Source of the DNA: Caballeronia fortuita
GTDB lineage: Bacteria; Pseudomonadota; Gammaproteobacteria; Burkholderiales; Burkholderiaceae
Assembly (NCBI RefSeq): GCF_001544835.2
Contig: NZ_FCNX02000002.1
Coordinates: forward strand, 434,001 to 498,000
DNA length: 64,000 nt
Direction: 5' to 3'
Part shown: positions 17,315-27,012 of the stretch, piece after piece
Layout of the letters: every line of letters begins with the position of its first letter
How positions within the stretch are numbered: the first letter of the stretch is position 1
Translations under genes and position numbers: made by a program
The notes under the pieces: generated by a model
Seen by the model: the letters and a program-made list of their open reading frames with translations, nothing else
The model's database searches: none
Told to the model about the DNA's origin: nothing

Positions 17315-18322
17315 ATGGACACGTTTCAACTCTCACGCGCACGCGACATGCGCGACGCGATCAATGCCGGCGCGCTCGCGCATACCGCGCAGCAAGGCGC
17401 GGAAGTGCGATTCCTCGCGGGCGGCACGACGCTGCTCGATCTGATGAAGCTCAACGTCGAGCGGCCGATGCGCGTTGTCGACATCAGCCGTCTGCCGCTC
17501 GACGAGATCGAGGAAACGGGCGACGGCGGCGTGCGCATCGGCGCGACTTCGCGCAACTCGGACCTCGCGCATCATCCGCTGATTCAGGCACGTTATGCGG
17601 TGCTTTCGCAAGCGGTGCTCGCGGGCGCGTCGGTGCAGCTGCGCAACATGGCGACCACCGCCGGCAATCTGCTACAGCGCACGCGTTGCGTGTATTTCCG
17701 CGATACGACCTCTCCATGCAACAAGCGCGAGCCGGGCAGCGGCTGCTCGGCGATGCAAGGCTTCAATCGCATGATGGCGATTCTCGGCACGAGCGAATCG
17801 TGCATTGCGAGCAATCCGTCGGACATGTGCGTCGCATTGCAGGCGCTCGAAGCGACCATTCACGTGGAAGGCACGGGCGGCAAACGCGCGATTCCCATCG
17901 ACGAGTTCTACCTGCTGCCGGGCACGACGCCGGATCGCGAGAACGTGCTCGATGCGGGCGATCTCGTCACGCACGTCACGTTGCCGCCACCGGTCGAAGG
18001 CGCGCGCTCGGCTTATCTGAAGCTGCGCGACCGCGCGTCGTACGAGTTCGCGCTGGCGTCGGCGGGCATTGTGATCGGCGTCAAGGAAGGGCGCATCGCA
18101 CATGCGCGCGTGGGCCTCGGCGGTGTCGGCACGAAGCCGTGGCGCTCGCGCGAAGCGGAGCAGGAACTGCTGAACGCGACGCCCGACGAAGCCACCTTCA
18201 GACGCGCCGCCGATGCAGCTCTCGCCGATGCGAAGCCGCAAAGCGAAAACGGCTTCAAGGTCGAGCTGTCCAGGCGCTGCATAGTGCACACGCTCAAGAT
18301 GGTCACCACGCAAACTTCCTGA
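17315..18322 (+). CDS. paoB: Molybdenum aldehyde oxidoreductase, FAD-binding subunit with extra [4Fe-4S] site (PaoB/YagS-like)
   Basis: 335 residues. The FAD-binding segment FLAGGTTLLDLMKLNVERP is at about 30-48 and TTAGNLLQRTRC at about 112-123. An insertion with cysteines at CVYFRDTTSPCNKREPG, GSGCSAMQG and SESCIASNPSDMC (about 123-170) matches the [4Fe-4S]-binding loop that distinguishes PaoB from ordinary xanthine dehydrogenase FAD subunits. AAGGAG lies before the start. It lies 10 bp from the small subunit and 10 bp from the large one. Confidence 0.92.
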   Translation: MDTFQLSRARDMRDAINAGALAHTAQQGAEVRFLAGGTTLLDLMKLNVERPMRVVDISRLPLDEIEETGDGGVRIGATSRNSDLAHHPLIQARYAVLSQAVLAGASVQLRNMATTAGNLLQRTRCVYFRDTTSPCNKREPGSGCSAMQGFNRMMAILGTSESCIASNPSDMCVALQALEATIHVEGTGGKRAIPIDEFYLLPGTTPDRENVLDAGDLVTHVTLPPPVEGARSAYLKLRDRASYEFALASAGIVIGVKEGRIAHARVGLGGVGTKPWRSREAEQELLNATPDEATFRRAADAALADAKPQSENGFKVELSRRCIVHTLKMVTTQTS

Positions 18323-18332
18323 GGATCGCTCA

Positions 18333-20564
18333 ATGTCCACGGCGCCCGATATCAAACCGTCCGCGTTCATCGGACGGCCCCAGTCGCGCATCGACGGACC
18401 GCTGAAAGTTTGCGGCCGCGCGACCTATACATCCGATGTCGACCTGCCCGGCATGCTGTATGCCGTGCCGGTCGGCAGCACCATCGCGAGCGGCAGGATC
18501 ACGTCGCTCGAATTCGCCGCCGCGCAAGCGATGCCCGGCGTGAAGCTGATTCTTCATCGCGGCAATATCGGCCGCTTCTATCGCATTGCCGGCAATTCGA
18601 TCGATACCGGCTTCGTCGATGAAAATCGTCCGCCGTTCGAGGACGACATCATTCGCTACTACGGGCAATACGTCGCGCTCGTGGTCGCGGAAACGTTCGA
18701 AGCGGCGAGCGCGGCGGCGGCGGCGATCAAGGTCGGTTACGACAAGACACCGCACGATGTCAGCACGACGCTCGAACCCGACGGGAAGCTCGAAACGCAA
18801 AGCGAACGCGGCGATCCCGACAAGGCGTTCGACGATGCGCCGGTGAAGATCGACGAAACATACGTGACGCCCGTCGAAACGCATAACCCGATCGAACTGC
18901 ACGCGACGATCGCGCACTGGAACGGCGAGAGCTACACGTTCTACGAGACGAGCCAGGCGGTCGCGAACCATCAGGGCACGATGATGCAGATGATGGGCCT
19001 GCCGAAAGAGAAGGTGCGCGTGATCTCGCGCTATCTCGGCTCGGGCTTCGGCGGCAAGCTGTGGATGTGGCCGCATTCGCTGCTCGCGGCGGCCGCGACG
19101 CGGCAACTCGAACGCCCGGTCAAACTCGTGCTTTCGCGCAAGATGATGTTCCAGAATGTCGGGCATCGGCCGACCACGCAGCAGCGCGTGCGGCTCGCGG
19201 CGACGGAGGACGGCAAGCTCGTCTCGTTGCAGCATGACTTCGTGAACCACGAGGCCATCGCCGACGACTACACGGAAGATTGCGGCGAAGCGACGCCGTC
19301 GATGTACAGCACGCCCAATCTGCGCGTGACGGGCGGCACGGTGAAGCGCAATGTCGGCTCGCCCACGTCGATGCGCGGACCGGGCGCGGTGCCCGGCCTC
19401 TTCGCGCTCGAATCGGGAATGGACGAGCTCGCCATCGCATTGAAGATCGATCCGGTCGAGCTGCGGCTGCGCAACGAACCGGAAGTCGATGAAAGCAGCG
19501 GCCTGCCGTTTTCGTCGCGGCATTTCGTCGAATGTCTGAAGACGGGCGCGGAAAAATTCGGCTGGTCGAAGCGCACGCCCGAAGTCGGTTCGATGAAGCG
19601 CGACGGACTCACGCTCGGCTGGGGCATGGGCGCATGCAGTTGGCCCGGGCTGCGCTTTTCGGCGGAAGCGACGGTCGATCTGCGCGCGGACGGCACGGCG
19701 CGCGTCGTATGCGGCACACAGGACATCGGCACGGGCACGTACACGATCCTTGCGCAACTCGTCGCGGAACATACGGGCATCGCGCTCGACAAGATCGAAG
19801 TCGGACTCGGCGATACGTCGCTGCCGCTCGGTCCGGTGTCGGGCGGATCGGCGGCGACGGCATCGGTGATTCCGGCGGTATCGGATGCGGTGCGCGAAGC
19901 CATCAAGACGCTGCTCGCGCGCGCCGCGAAGATCGAAGGCTCGCCTTTCAAAGGCGCGAAGGCGGAAGAGCTCGCGATGAGCGGCGGGCACGTGCATCGC
20001 AAGAACGAGCCGCCGGAGAGCGGCGTGCCGTTCGCGCGCATTCTCGATGCGGCGAAGCTGCATGCGGCATCGGGCAGCGGCAGCGCGAAAGGCGGCTTCG
20101 ACGATCCGCTCAAGAAGAAGTGGTCGATCCACTCTTACGGCGCGCACTTCGCCGAAGTGACCTGGGATCCGGCGACCGCGCGGCTGCGCGTGAGCCGCGT
20201 CGTGACCGTCATCGATGGCGGCAAGATCCTCAATCCGCGTGCGGGACGCAATCAGATCGAAGGCGCGGTGGTGATGGGCGTCGGCATGGCGCTTTTCGAG
20301 CACACGGTCTACGACGAGCGAAGCGGCGCGCCCATCAACAGCAGCCTCGCGGATTACGTTGTCGCGACCAATGCCGATACGCCGAAGATGGACGTGACGT
20401 TCCTCGACTATCCCGACACGGTCTTCAACGAGCTGGGCGCGCGCGGCATCGCGGAGATCGGGCTGGCGGGCATCGCGGCGGCGATCACGAGCGCGGTGTA
20501 TCACGCGACCGGCGTGCGCGTGAGAAAGCTGCCGGTGATGATCGAGGATTTGTTGAAGGCGTAG
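18333..20564 (+). CDS. paoC: Molybdenum aldehyde oxidoreductase, molybdopterin-binding large subunit (PaoC/YagR-like)
   Basis: 743 residues, close to E. coli PaoC. The Mo-cofactor motifs include YLGSGFGGKLWMWPHS (about 231-246), TSMRGPGAVPGLFALE (about 345), GGSAATASVIPA and the C-terminal GARGIAEIGLAGIAAA, whose Glu is the catalytic base in this family. It oxidises aromatic or aliphatic aldehydes to acids using water and passes electrons through the small and FAD subunits. No cofactor-insertion chaperone (PaoD/XdhC) gene is seen in the window. A terminator follows 30 bp later. Confidence 0.93.
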   Translation: MSTAPDIKPSAFIGRPQSRIDGPLKVCGRATYTSDVDLPGMLYAVPVGSTIASGRITSLEFAAAQAMPGVKLILHRGNIGRFYRIAGNSIDTGFVDENRPPFEDDIIRYYGQYVALVVAETFEAASAAAAAIKVGYDKTPHDVSTTLEPDGKLETQSERGDPDKAFDDAPVKIDETYVTPVETHNPIELHATIAHWNGESYTFYETSQAVANHQGTMMQMMGLPKEKVRVISRYLGSGFGGKLWMWPHSLLAAAATRQLERPVKLVLSRKMMFQNVGHRPTTQQRVRLAATEDGKLVSLQHDFVNHEAIADDYTEDCGEATPSMYSTPNLRVTGGTVKRNVGSPTSMRGPGAVPGLFALESGMDELAIALKIDPVELRLRNEPEVDESSGLPFSSRHFVECLKTGAEKFGWSKRTPEVGSMKRDGLTLGWGMGACSWPGLRFSAEATVDLRADGTARVVCGTQDIGTGTYTILAQLVAEHTGIALDKIEVGLGDTSLPLGPVSGGSAATASVIPAVSDAVREAIKTLLARAAKIEGSPFKGAKAEELAMSGGHVHRKNEPPESGVPFARILDAAKLHAASGSGSAKGGFDDPLKKKWSIHSYGAHFAEVTWDPATARLRVSRVVTVIDGGKILNPRAGRNQIEGAVVMGVGMALFEHTVYDERSGAPINSSLADYVVATNADTPKMDVTFLDYPDTVFNELGARGIAEIGLAGIAAAITSAVYHATGVRVRKLPVMIEDLLKA

Positions 20565-20945
20565 TTTTCGGTCTCATTGCGCTGTTCGAGCGGCCTGGCT
20601 TTTCGCGCGGTTTGTCTGCGCGGAAGCCAGGCCTTTTCTGCTGCGTACGAAATGCGCAACGTGCTCGCGCACGGCTACACCGGCTCGAGTCACAAATTGT
20701 TCGGCAACCATCATCGCTATCTAACGACGTTCAAACGCCGCATCGCGGCACTCATCGCGACGTTCGGCAATTGCCCCTCTTCATCGACGGCTGCTCCGCC
20801 AATACGCGACCATGAGCGGACGGCCCGTCCAGGCACATGCATTGCAAGCCCCCGCCCGCTTCGTCCCTCCCTCAAGACGCGCTACCATAAGCACCAGCCC
20901 ATTCCCCAAACCCCTGTGTAGCAGCAATCTTCAGCCGGAGTGCCC
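20565..20945. other. 381-bp intergenic region before malate synthase
   Basis: Apart from the terminator at 20592-20637 there is no supported gene. The 300 bases before malate synthase have no long reading frame with protein-like composition. I could not pick a clear promoter. Confidence 0.5.
20592..20637 (+). terminator. Rho-independent terminator after aldehyde oxidoreductase operon
   Basis: Left arm GGCCTGGCTT and right arm AAGCCAGGCC pair perfectly, extended inward by CGCGC/GCGCG with a small bulge, and the right arm is followed by TTTTCT. It starts 28 bases after the stop of the large subunit. Confidence 0.85.
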
Positions 20946-23120
20946 ATGAACGACATGATCAAACAACACGGCCTGCAGGTCGACGCGAATCTTGCGAAGT
21001 TCGTCGACGAAGAAGCCATCCCCGGCACGGGCGTCGATAGCGCGTCCTTCTGGAAGGGTTTCGATGCCATCGTCCACGATCTCGCACCGAAGAACCGCGC
21101 GCTGCTCGCCGAGCGCGACCGCCTCCAGACCGAGCTCGACAACTGGCATCGCAGCAATCCGGGCCCCGTGCGCGATCTGCGCGCCTATCGCAAGTTTCTC
21201 GAAGAGATCGGCTATATCGTCCCCGCGCCCGCGCACGTGCAGGCGAGCACCGCCAACGTCGATCGCGAAATCGCCGAGCAGGCCGGCCCGCAGCTCGTCG
21301 TGCCGCTCTCGAATCTGCGCTACGCGCTCAACGCCGCGAATGCGCGTTGGGGCAGCCTCTACGACGCGCTTTACGGCACCGATGCCATCGACGAAAGCGG
21401 CGGCGCCGAGCGCACCGCGCAGTTCAATCCTAAGCGCGGCGCGAAAGTGATCGCCTACGCGCGCGCATTCCTCGACGACAACGCGCCGCTCGATCACGGC
21501 TCGCACGCCGATGCAACCCGGTACAGCGTCGAGCAAGGCAAGCTCGTCGTCACGCTGAAGGACGGCAAGACCGGCCTCGCGAACGCCGAGCAGTTCGCGG
21601 GCTATCAGGGCGACGCGAAAGAGCCGGCCGCCATTCTGCTCAAGCACAACGACCTTCACTTCGAGATTCAGATCGACGCGAACCATTCGATCGGCAAGAC
21701 CGATGCCGCGCACGTCAAGGACGTGCTGATGGAAGCGGCCGTGAGCACGATCATCGATTGCGAGGACTCGGTCGCGGCCGTCGATGCCGCCGACAAGACG
21801 CAGCTCTATCGCAACTGGCTCGGGTTGATGCAAGGCCATCTCGCCGAACAGGTCACGAAGAACGGCAAGTCCTTCACGCGCAGCATGAACCCGGACCGCG
21901 AATACACCGCGCCCAACGGCGGCACCGTCAAGCTGCACGGACGTTCGCTCCTCTTCGTGCGCAACGTCGGCCATCTGATGACCAATCCTGCCGTGCTCGA
22001 TCGCGACGGCAACGAGATTCCCGAAGGCATACTCGATGCCGTGATGACCGTGCTCGGCTCGATGCACGATCTAAAGAACAAGATGAACTCGCACACGGGT
22101 TCCATCTATATCGTGAAGCCGAAGATGCACGGCCCCGCCGAGGTGGCGTTCGCGGACGAACTCTTCACGCGCGTCGAAGAGCTGCTCGGCCTGCCGCGTC
22201 ACACGATCAAGATGGGCATCATGGACGAGGAGCGCCGCACGAGCGTCAACCTCAAGGCATGTATCGCGGCGGCGGGCGCACGCGTCGCGTTCATCAACAC
22301 CGGCTTCCTGGATCGCACCGGCGACGAGATGCATTCGTCGATGGAAGCCGGCCCGATGATGCGCAAGGGCGACATGAAGTCGTCGAAGTGGATCAGCTCG
22401 TATGAGCGCAACAACGTGCTCGTCGGGCTGAATACGGGCCTGCGCGGGCGCGCGCAGATCGGCAAGGGCATGTGGGCGATGCCCGACCTTATGCACGCGA
22501 TGCTCGAACAGAAGATCGCGCATCCGAAGGCCGGCGCGAACACGGCGTGGGTGCCCTCGCCCACGGCGGCCACGCTGCACGCGCTGCACTATCACATGGT
22601 CGACGTGCAACAGGTGCAACAAGAGCTGGAAAGCGTCGACTACGACGCGCAGAAGAACGAGTTGCTCGATGGCCTGCTGACGATTCCCGTCGTCGAGAAG
22701 CCGTCATGGTCGGACGAGGACATCGCCAGCGAAATCGAGAACAACGCACAAGGCATTCTCGGCTACGTGGTGCGCTGGGTCGATCAGGGCGTGGGCTGCT
22801 CGAAGGTGCCGGACATTCACGACGTCGGCCTGATGGAAGATCGCGCGACGCTGCGCATTTCGAGCCAGCACATCGCGAACTGGCTGCGTCATGGCATCGT
22901 CACGGAAGAGCAGGTGCGCGCGACGCTCGAACGCATGGCCGCCGTCGTCGACAAGCAGAACGAAGCCGACCCGTACTATCGCCCGATGTCGCCCGCGTTC
23001 GACAGTTCGTTCGCGTTCAAGGCCGCGTGCGCGCTCGTCTTCGAAGGACGCACGCAGCCGAGCGGTTACACGGAACCGCTGCTGCACAAGTTCCGTCTCG
23101 CCGCCAAGGAATCGATGTAA
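20946..23120 (+). CDS. glcB: Malate synthase G
   Basis: 724 residues, the standard size. The sequence has [62 protein letters not shown] and [20 protein letters not shown]; the last contains the catalytic Asp and its surroundings, and TSMR-type basic residues lie in [11 protein letters not shown]. It condenses glyoxylate with acetyl-CoA to malate in the glyoxylate shunt or after glycolate oxidation. CGGAG lies 6 bases before the ATG. It stands alone: no isocitrate lyase or glycolate oxidase gene is in the window. Confidence 0.96.
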   Translation: MNDMIKQHGLQVDANLAKFVDEEAIPGTGVDSASFWKGFDAIVHDLAPKNRALLAERDRLQTELDNWHRSNPGPVRDLRAYRKFLEEIGYIVPAPAHVQASTANVDREIAEQAGPQLVVPLSNLRYALNAANARWGSLYDALYGTDAIDESGGAERTAQFNPKRGAKVIAYARAFLDDNAPLDHGSHADATRYSVEQGKLVVTLKDGKTGLANAEQFAGYQGDAKEPAAILLKHNDLHFEIQIDANHSIGKTDAAHVKDVLMEAAVSTIIDCEDSVAAVDAADKTQLYRNWLGLMQGHLAEQVTKNGKSFTRSMNPDREYTAPNGGTVKLHGRSLLFVRNVGHLMTNPAVLDRDGNEIPEGILDAVMTVLGSMHDLKNKMNSHTGSIYIVKPKMHGPAEVAFADELFTRVEELLGLPRHTIKMGIMDEERRTSVNLKACIAAAGARVAFINTGFLDRTGDEMHSSMEAGPMMRKGDMKSSKWISSYERNNVLVGLNTGLRGRAQIGKGMWAMPDLMHAMLEQKIAHPKAGANTAWVPSPTAATLHALHYHMVDVQQVQQELESVDYDAQKNELLDGLLTIPVVEKPSWSDEDIASEIENNAQGILGYVVRWVDQGVGCSKVPDIHDVGLMEDRATLRISSQHIANWLRHGIVTEEQVRATLERMAAVVDKQNEADPYYRPMSPAFDSSFAFKAACALVFEGRTQPSGYTEPLLHKFRLAAKESM

Positions 23121-23138
23121 GCCGTCAGGCGGCGGCGG

Positions 23139-23324
23139 TCATTGCTTCGACCAGAGCTTGCCCGCCGTCGCCCAGTTCTCGCGCTTCACGTCGGTCAGAA
23201 TGATGTCCACCGAGCCCGGCTCGCAGCCGAGCGTCTCGCATGTCGTGCGCGTAATGGCCTCGACGAACTTGCGTTTCTCTTCCGGCGTGCGGCCTTCGAA
23301 CAGCTGAATGTTGAATGTCGGCAT
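23139..23324 (-). CDS. 4-oxalocrotonate tautomerase family enzyme
   Basis: 61 residues starting M-P-TFNIQLFEGRTPEEK; after removal of Met the terminal Pro1 is the catalytic base. The size is exactly that of 4-OT/DmpI/YwhB enzymes. The usual Arg11 position reads G-R-T, and KREN in the middle is common to the family. It converts 2-hydroxymuconate-type enols to the ketone or handles related chemistry. It follows a class II aldolase by 27 bp, so it may act on that enzyme's product. Substrate unknown. Confidence 0.88.
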   Translation of the reverse strand: MPTFNIQLFEGRTPEEKRKFVEAITRTTCETLGCEPGSVDIILTDVKRENWATAGKLWSKQ

Positions 23325-23351
23325 TGCGTCTATCTCCCTTTTGAAAATGGT

Positions 23352-24128
23352 TCAGTCGCGATACGACGCGTCGATGCGATCGAGCTTGCGCACTAGCGCG
23401 GGCCATTCGAGCGCGCCTTCGATGGCGTCGTCGTCGTGCAATTGCGCCGCGGTGCGCGTGACGACTTCCGGCGTCGGCACGATCATCTTGCCTGCGCCCG
23501 CAAGCGCGCGAAGCTGAATATCGCATGCCTTGACGAGCATATCCATCAGCACATAAGCCTCCGCGATGGTGCGCCCGAGCGTGAGCGGGCCGTGATTGCG
23601 CAAGAGCATTGCACGATGCGCGCCGAGACTCTTCACGAGCCGCTCGCCTTCCGCCGGCGAGAACGCGAGCCCTTCGTAATCGTGATAGGCGAGATGCCCG
23701 TAGAAGCGCATCGCGTGTTGCGACGCGGGCAGCAGGCCCTGCGGCTGCGTCGACACCGCGATCGCCTCGCGCACGTGCAGATGCATCACGCACACGGCAT
23801 CCTCGCGCGCGGCGTGCACGGCGCCATGCAGCGCGAAGCCCGTCGCGTTGACCGGATGCGCGCTCTCGCCGATCACGTTGCCGTCGATATCGATCTTGAC
23901 GAGATTGCTCGCCGTGACCTCATCGAATGAAAGCCCGAACGGATTGATCAGAAACCGCCCCGGCTCGCCCGGCACGCTCGCGGAAATGTGCGTGTACACG
24001 ACGTCGTCCCAGCCGTTGAGAGCGACGAGCCGGTAAGCTGCCGCGAGGTCGATGCGCGCCGCTTCTTCGGCGGCCGTTCGCGGTCCGCTTTCCGCGATCC
24101 GGCGCTCAGGCGTGTGGGTGAACGACAT
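23352..24128 (-). CDS. Class II aldolase/adducin family protein
   Basis: 258 residues. The fold is shown by RIDLAAAYRLVALNGWDDVVYTHISASVPG, INPFGLSFDEVTASNLVKID, then the metal-binding pair in CVMHLHVREAIAVS (about 112-125) and a third His at LLRNHGPLTLGRT (about 175-187). These enzymes cleave or decarboxylate phosphorylated sugars or hydroxyacids, but many members near transporters are of unknown reaction. Its first 23 bases overlap the end of the urea transporter gene, so the two are co-translated. Confidence 0.87.
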   Translation of the reverse strand: MSFTHTPERRIAESGPRTAAEEAARIDLAAAYRLVALNGWDDVVYTHISASVPGEPGRFLINPFGLSFDEVTASNLVKIDIDGNVIGESAHPVNATGFALHGAVHAAREDAVCVMHLHVREAIAVSTQPQGLLPASQHAMRFYGHLAYHDYEGLAFSPAEGERLVKSLGAHRAMLLRNHGPLTLGRTIAEAYVLMDMLVKACDIQLRALAGAGKMIVPTPEVVTRTAAQLHDDDAIEGALEWPALVRKLDRIDASYRD

Positions 24129-25017
24129 GCGAGTCTCCTTGTTTCGATGTTCGGACCAGGCGCCGTTCGAGCGCGATCACCGCCCACGACGCGAGCACGA
24201 AGGGCGCGGTCAATGCGGCGATGCCGAGGCAATCGATCACGCGCTCGATCAGCACCGCCGCGACGATCGCGACGAACGCATAGCGCTTGCCGAGCGGTGC
24301 GGCCGCAAGCGCCGCGAGGGCCGCGTTGAAGCCGCACGCGCCCGACAGCACGACGGCATCGCTTGCGCCGCCGAGTCCGTGCAGCATCGCGCCGAGCGCG
24401 CTGCCCGCAAGCGCCCACGCCGCCTGCGACGGCCGCGAAGCGGCGAGTCCCGCCGCGATCAACGCGCCTGCGAGCGCGCCGGTCGCGAATGTGATGGGCG
24501 CGAGTCCGGCGAATGCGGCTTGCAGCATGGGCACGAAACCGGCGGCGACTTGCGGGATCGCGCCCGTGTCGCCTCGATCGGCGAACAGCGGCAGCCAGCA
24601 CCACGTCACGATGATGGCGGGGCTCGAAAAGATCGGCAACCGGTAGCGCGCGAAGAGCCGCGTGAGCTTGCTGGCGACGACGGTCGCGCACATCGCCGCG
24701 ACGATCGCGACGGCGGCGGCCTGCGAGGCATCGCCGATGAAGGTGAACGCGGCCAGCGATGCGAGCGCGCCGTTGAAGCCGTAGAGGTCATCGCGGAAAG
24801 CGGGCGCGTCGCGGTCTTCGAGGATCACGCTGATGACATTGCCCGTGAGCGTGCCGATCAAAAGCCCGCACGCGAGACGCGGGCTCGCGCACAGCACGGC
24901 GACAAAGAGCAGCGCGCCGGTCACGGCATTGCGCTGAAGCACGATCTGGCCGATCGCGCGGGCGAAGCTGCGAAGCTGATCGCCGGCGGCGGCGTTCGAA
25001 TGGAGAGCGGAAGACAT
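24106..25017 (-). CDS. Urea transporter (UT/Yut family)
   Basis: 303 residues, ten hydrophobic segments. The family signature is present twice in related form: LYGFNGALASLAAF and SGACGFNAALAALAAA, reflecting the two inverted half-repeats of urea channels; LPIFSSPAIIVTWCWLPLF is also characteristic. It conducts urea or a similar small amide through the inner membrane. An in-frame GTG at 25035 is an alternative start; neither has a strong ribosome site. There are no urease genes nearby; instead it heads an operon with a class II aldolase and a tautomerase. Confidence 0.87.
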   Translation of the reverse strand: MSSALHSNAAAGDQLRSFARAIGQIVLQRNAVTGALLFVAVLCASPRLACGLLIGTLTGNVISVILEDRDAPAFRDDLYGFNGALASLAAFTFIGDASQAAAVAIVAAMCATVVASKLTRLFARYRLPIFSSPAIIVTWCWLPLFADRGDTGAIPQVAAGFVPMLQAAFAGLAPITFATGALAGALIAAGLAASRPSQAAWALAGSALGAMLHGLGGASDAVVLSGACGFNAALAALAAAPLGKRYAFVAIVAAVLIERVIDCLGIAALTAPFVLASWAVIALERRLVRTSKQGDSHVVHPHA

Positions 25018-25151
25018 GCTGGACGGCGACGGCACGGGAAGCCGCCAGCATAAAGCAGCCGGCGCGCGCCGTGCGGCGGCGGGCCGAATAACCTGTATGT
25101 GGCTTGCTGCAGAAGGCGCGGCGAATGTCGCGCCAACGGGGGAGCGACGCT

Positions 25152-25358
25152 TTAGTTGAACGCCATCGGAACGAGCGGCGTCGGCTCGCCTACGCCGGGA
25201 TTGGCCAGCGACAGATCCGAACTCAACTTCACGATTTCCGTGACATTTTGGCGGAAGTTAGGGTGTTTTTCCCAGGTGATGTAACTCGCGTCCATGACGG
25301 CGGACAGGGTCAGCAAGGCAAAAGCAACTTTTTCGAGCACTTCGTAACGGCGGCGCAT
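25152..25358 (-). CDS. Small hypothetical protein with a membrane segment
   Basis: 68 residues beginning MRRRYEVLEKVAFALLTLSA; one hydrophobic helix (about 9-27) then a polar tail ending EPTPLVPMAFN. GAGGAATCGATCA precedes the ATG, which is why it is preferred to the codon at 25385. An AT-rich upstream region with an inverted repeat and a TACAAT box supports expression. I do not recognise the family. Confidence 0.6.
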   Translation of the reverse strand: MRRRYEVLEKVAFALLTLSAVMDASYITWEKHPNFRQNVTEIVKLSSDLSLANPGVGEPTPLVPMAFN

Positions 25359-25394
25359 TGATCGATTCCTCAAACTTTGTGACATTGTAACAAG

Positions 25395-25414
25395 ATTAAG
25401 GGTTTTCCCCTAAT
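25395..25414 (-). promoter_or_regulatory. Inverted repeat upstream of small membrane-protein gene
   Basis: ATTAAGGG-TTTT-CCCCTAAT, 8-bp arms with one mismatch. On the minus strand it lies just upstream of a TACAAT box (25382-25387) and about 40 bases before the gene at 25358, so it could be an operator. Confidence 0.3.
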
Positions 25415-25471
25415 ACGATGTTGCAATGCCGCAAATCGACCGCCGTTACTGCCGTTGCGCCCCGGCCCTTT

Positions 25472-26611
25472 TTACATCGACGCTTCGAGGATCGCCTCGT
25501 AATCCGCGCTCGATGCTTCGCGCGGATTCGTCTTGTGACTGTGATCCTTCAGCGCGCCCGCGATGATGCGCGGGAACAGTTCGCGGGTGACGCCGACTTC
25601 GGCGAGACTGTTTGGCAGCCCGAGCGTGGCGGTCATCGTTCGCACCGCTTCGCCGACCTCATCGCCGGATGCGAGGCTCATTGCCTGCGCGATGCGCTCG
25701 AGCTTGCCTTCTTCGCGCATCGTCGGCGCGCTGCTGTTGAAGGCGATGACCGCCGGCAGAAAGATGGCGTTGAGCGTGCCGTGATGCAGTTTCGGATTGA
25801 TGCCGCCGAGCGAGTGACTCAGGCTGTGCACGCAGCCGAGTCCCTTCTGGAACGCGAGCGCGCCTTGCATCGATGCGCTCATCATGTTCCAGCGCGCCGC
25901 GCGGTCCGAGCCGTCGCGCGTCGCACGCTCGATGTGACGCCAGGCGCGCCACAGACCGTCGAGCGCGATGCCGTCGGCGGGCGCGTTGAACGTCGGTGCC
26001 ATGAAGGTTTCGAGGCAATGCGCGATGGCGTCCATACCGGTCGCGGCGGTGAGCATCGGCGGCAGGCCGAGCGTCAGTTCCGGATCGCAGATCGCGACTT
26101 TCGGCACGACGTGCGGCGAGATCACGCCGACCTTGCGGCCATCGTCGAGAATCAGGATCGCGCCGCGCCCCACTTCGCTGCCGGTGCCCGCGGTCGTCGG
26201 GACGGCGATGACGGGCGCGGTTTTCGCCGTGATGCGCGCGAGGCCGCCTTCGATCACCGCGAAACTTTGCAGCGGGCCGTCGTGCGTGGCGCAGACGGCG
26301 ACGCCCTTGGCAAGATCGATCGACGAGCCGCCGCCTGCCGCGATCACGCCATCGCACTGATGTTCCGTGTACATCGCCACTGCCGCGCGCACGGCGGCTT
26401 CGTTCGGATTGGGCGGCGTCGCATCGAATACCGGCGCGTTCGACGATGAACCGAGCGCATCGAGCACGGTGTCGAGCAGGCCGGCGGCGCGGATGCCGGC
26501 ATCGGTCACGACGAGCGGACGGCGAATCCCGATGCGTTCGCACTCGCTCGCGAGCAGGCGCACCGCGCCGAAATCGAACTGAATCTGCGTGATGTAATTG
26601 ATGAGGGGCAT
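25472..26611 (-). CDS. Iron-containing alcohol dehydrogenase
   Basis: 379 residues of the type III (Fe) ADH family. The NAD-binding GGGSSIDLAKGVA is at about 93-105, PTTAGTGSEVGRGAI at about 138-152, and the iron ligands are in GMDAIAHCLETF (about 191-202), GLGCVHSLSHSLGG and LHHGTLNAI (about 255-280). It interconverts alcohols and aldehydes or ketones. Related members include maleylacetate reductase-like and lactaldehyde reductase enzymes; the substrate is not decided. No good ribosome site precedes the ATG; an upstream TTG at 26629 is possible. Confidence 0.9.
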   Translation of the reverse strand: MPLINYITQIQFDFGAVRLLASECERIGIRRPLVVTDAGIRAAGLLDTVLDALGSSSNAPVFDATPPNPNEAAVRAAVAMYTEHQCDGVIAAGGGSSIDLAKGVAVCATHDGPLQSFAVIEGGLARITAKTAPVIAVPTTAGTGSEVGRGAILILDDGRKVGVISPHVVPKVAICDPELTLGLPPMLTAATGMDAIAHCLETFMAPTFNAPADGIALDGLWRAWRHIERATRDGSDRAARWNMMSASMQGALAFQKGLGCVHSLSHSLGGINPKLHHGTLNAIFLPAVIAFNSSAPTMREEGKLERIAQAMSLASGDEVGEAVRTMTATLGLPNSLAEVGVTRELFPRIIAGALKDHSHKTNPREASSADYEAILEASM

Positions 26612-27012
26612 GGGATAGGTGAGGAGCAAGTTGGACTGGGAGCCTGCGGGGTGACATCAGTATAAGAGCGCGGCTTTGTTACCGGTACAACTGGCCGTCT
26701 CCGAGAACTCGAAAGCGAGCGCCGAGGCCGAAAGCGCGCTCATCGGTGCAGGCCTGAACGCGCCCGAGCGGCGATGGCGCTGCTTGGTTCGGCTGTTGCG
26801 TCATGGTCATGTTTTCTCGCGAGTGGCATCTATCGACCAGACGCGCGAGCGATGCGCTTTTGCACCGACAAACGCCTCGCACGCGCGAAGCAGCCGGCGC
26901 GATGCTGCCGGACGTCCCCGCTAAAGTTCCAAAGCGCGCGACCGTTATCCGACATGTCGTCCGGCTCTCCCGCGAGCATTCAGCCAGCGCCGGACCGCCT
27001 CCAAAATCCGAC
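26612..27012. other. 401-bp intergenic region between alcohol dehydrogenase and GGDEF gene
   Basis: The two genes diverge from here. The frame of the GGDEF gene is open upstream to 26803 but this part has no protein-like domain or ribosome site. I see no clear repeat, operator or RNA structure. Confidence 0.4.

Noticed and set aside
18330..20504. 724-codon open frame on the minus strand
   Set aside because: Shadow of the molybdenum large subunit. Long antisense frames are common in high-GC DNA; composition is not protein-like.
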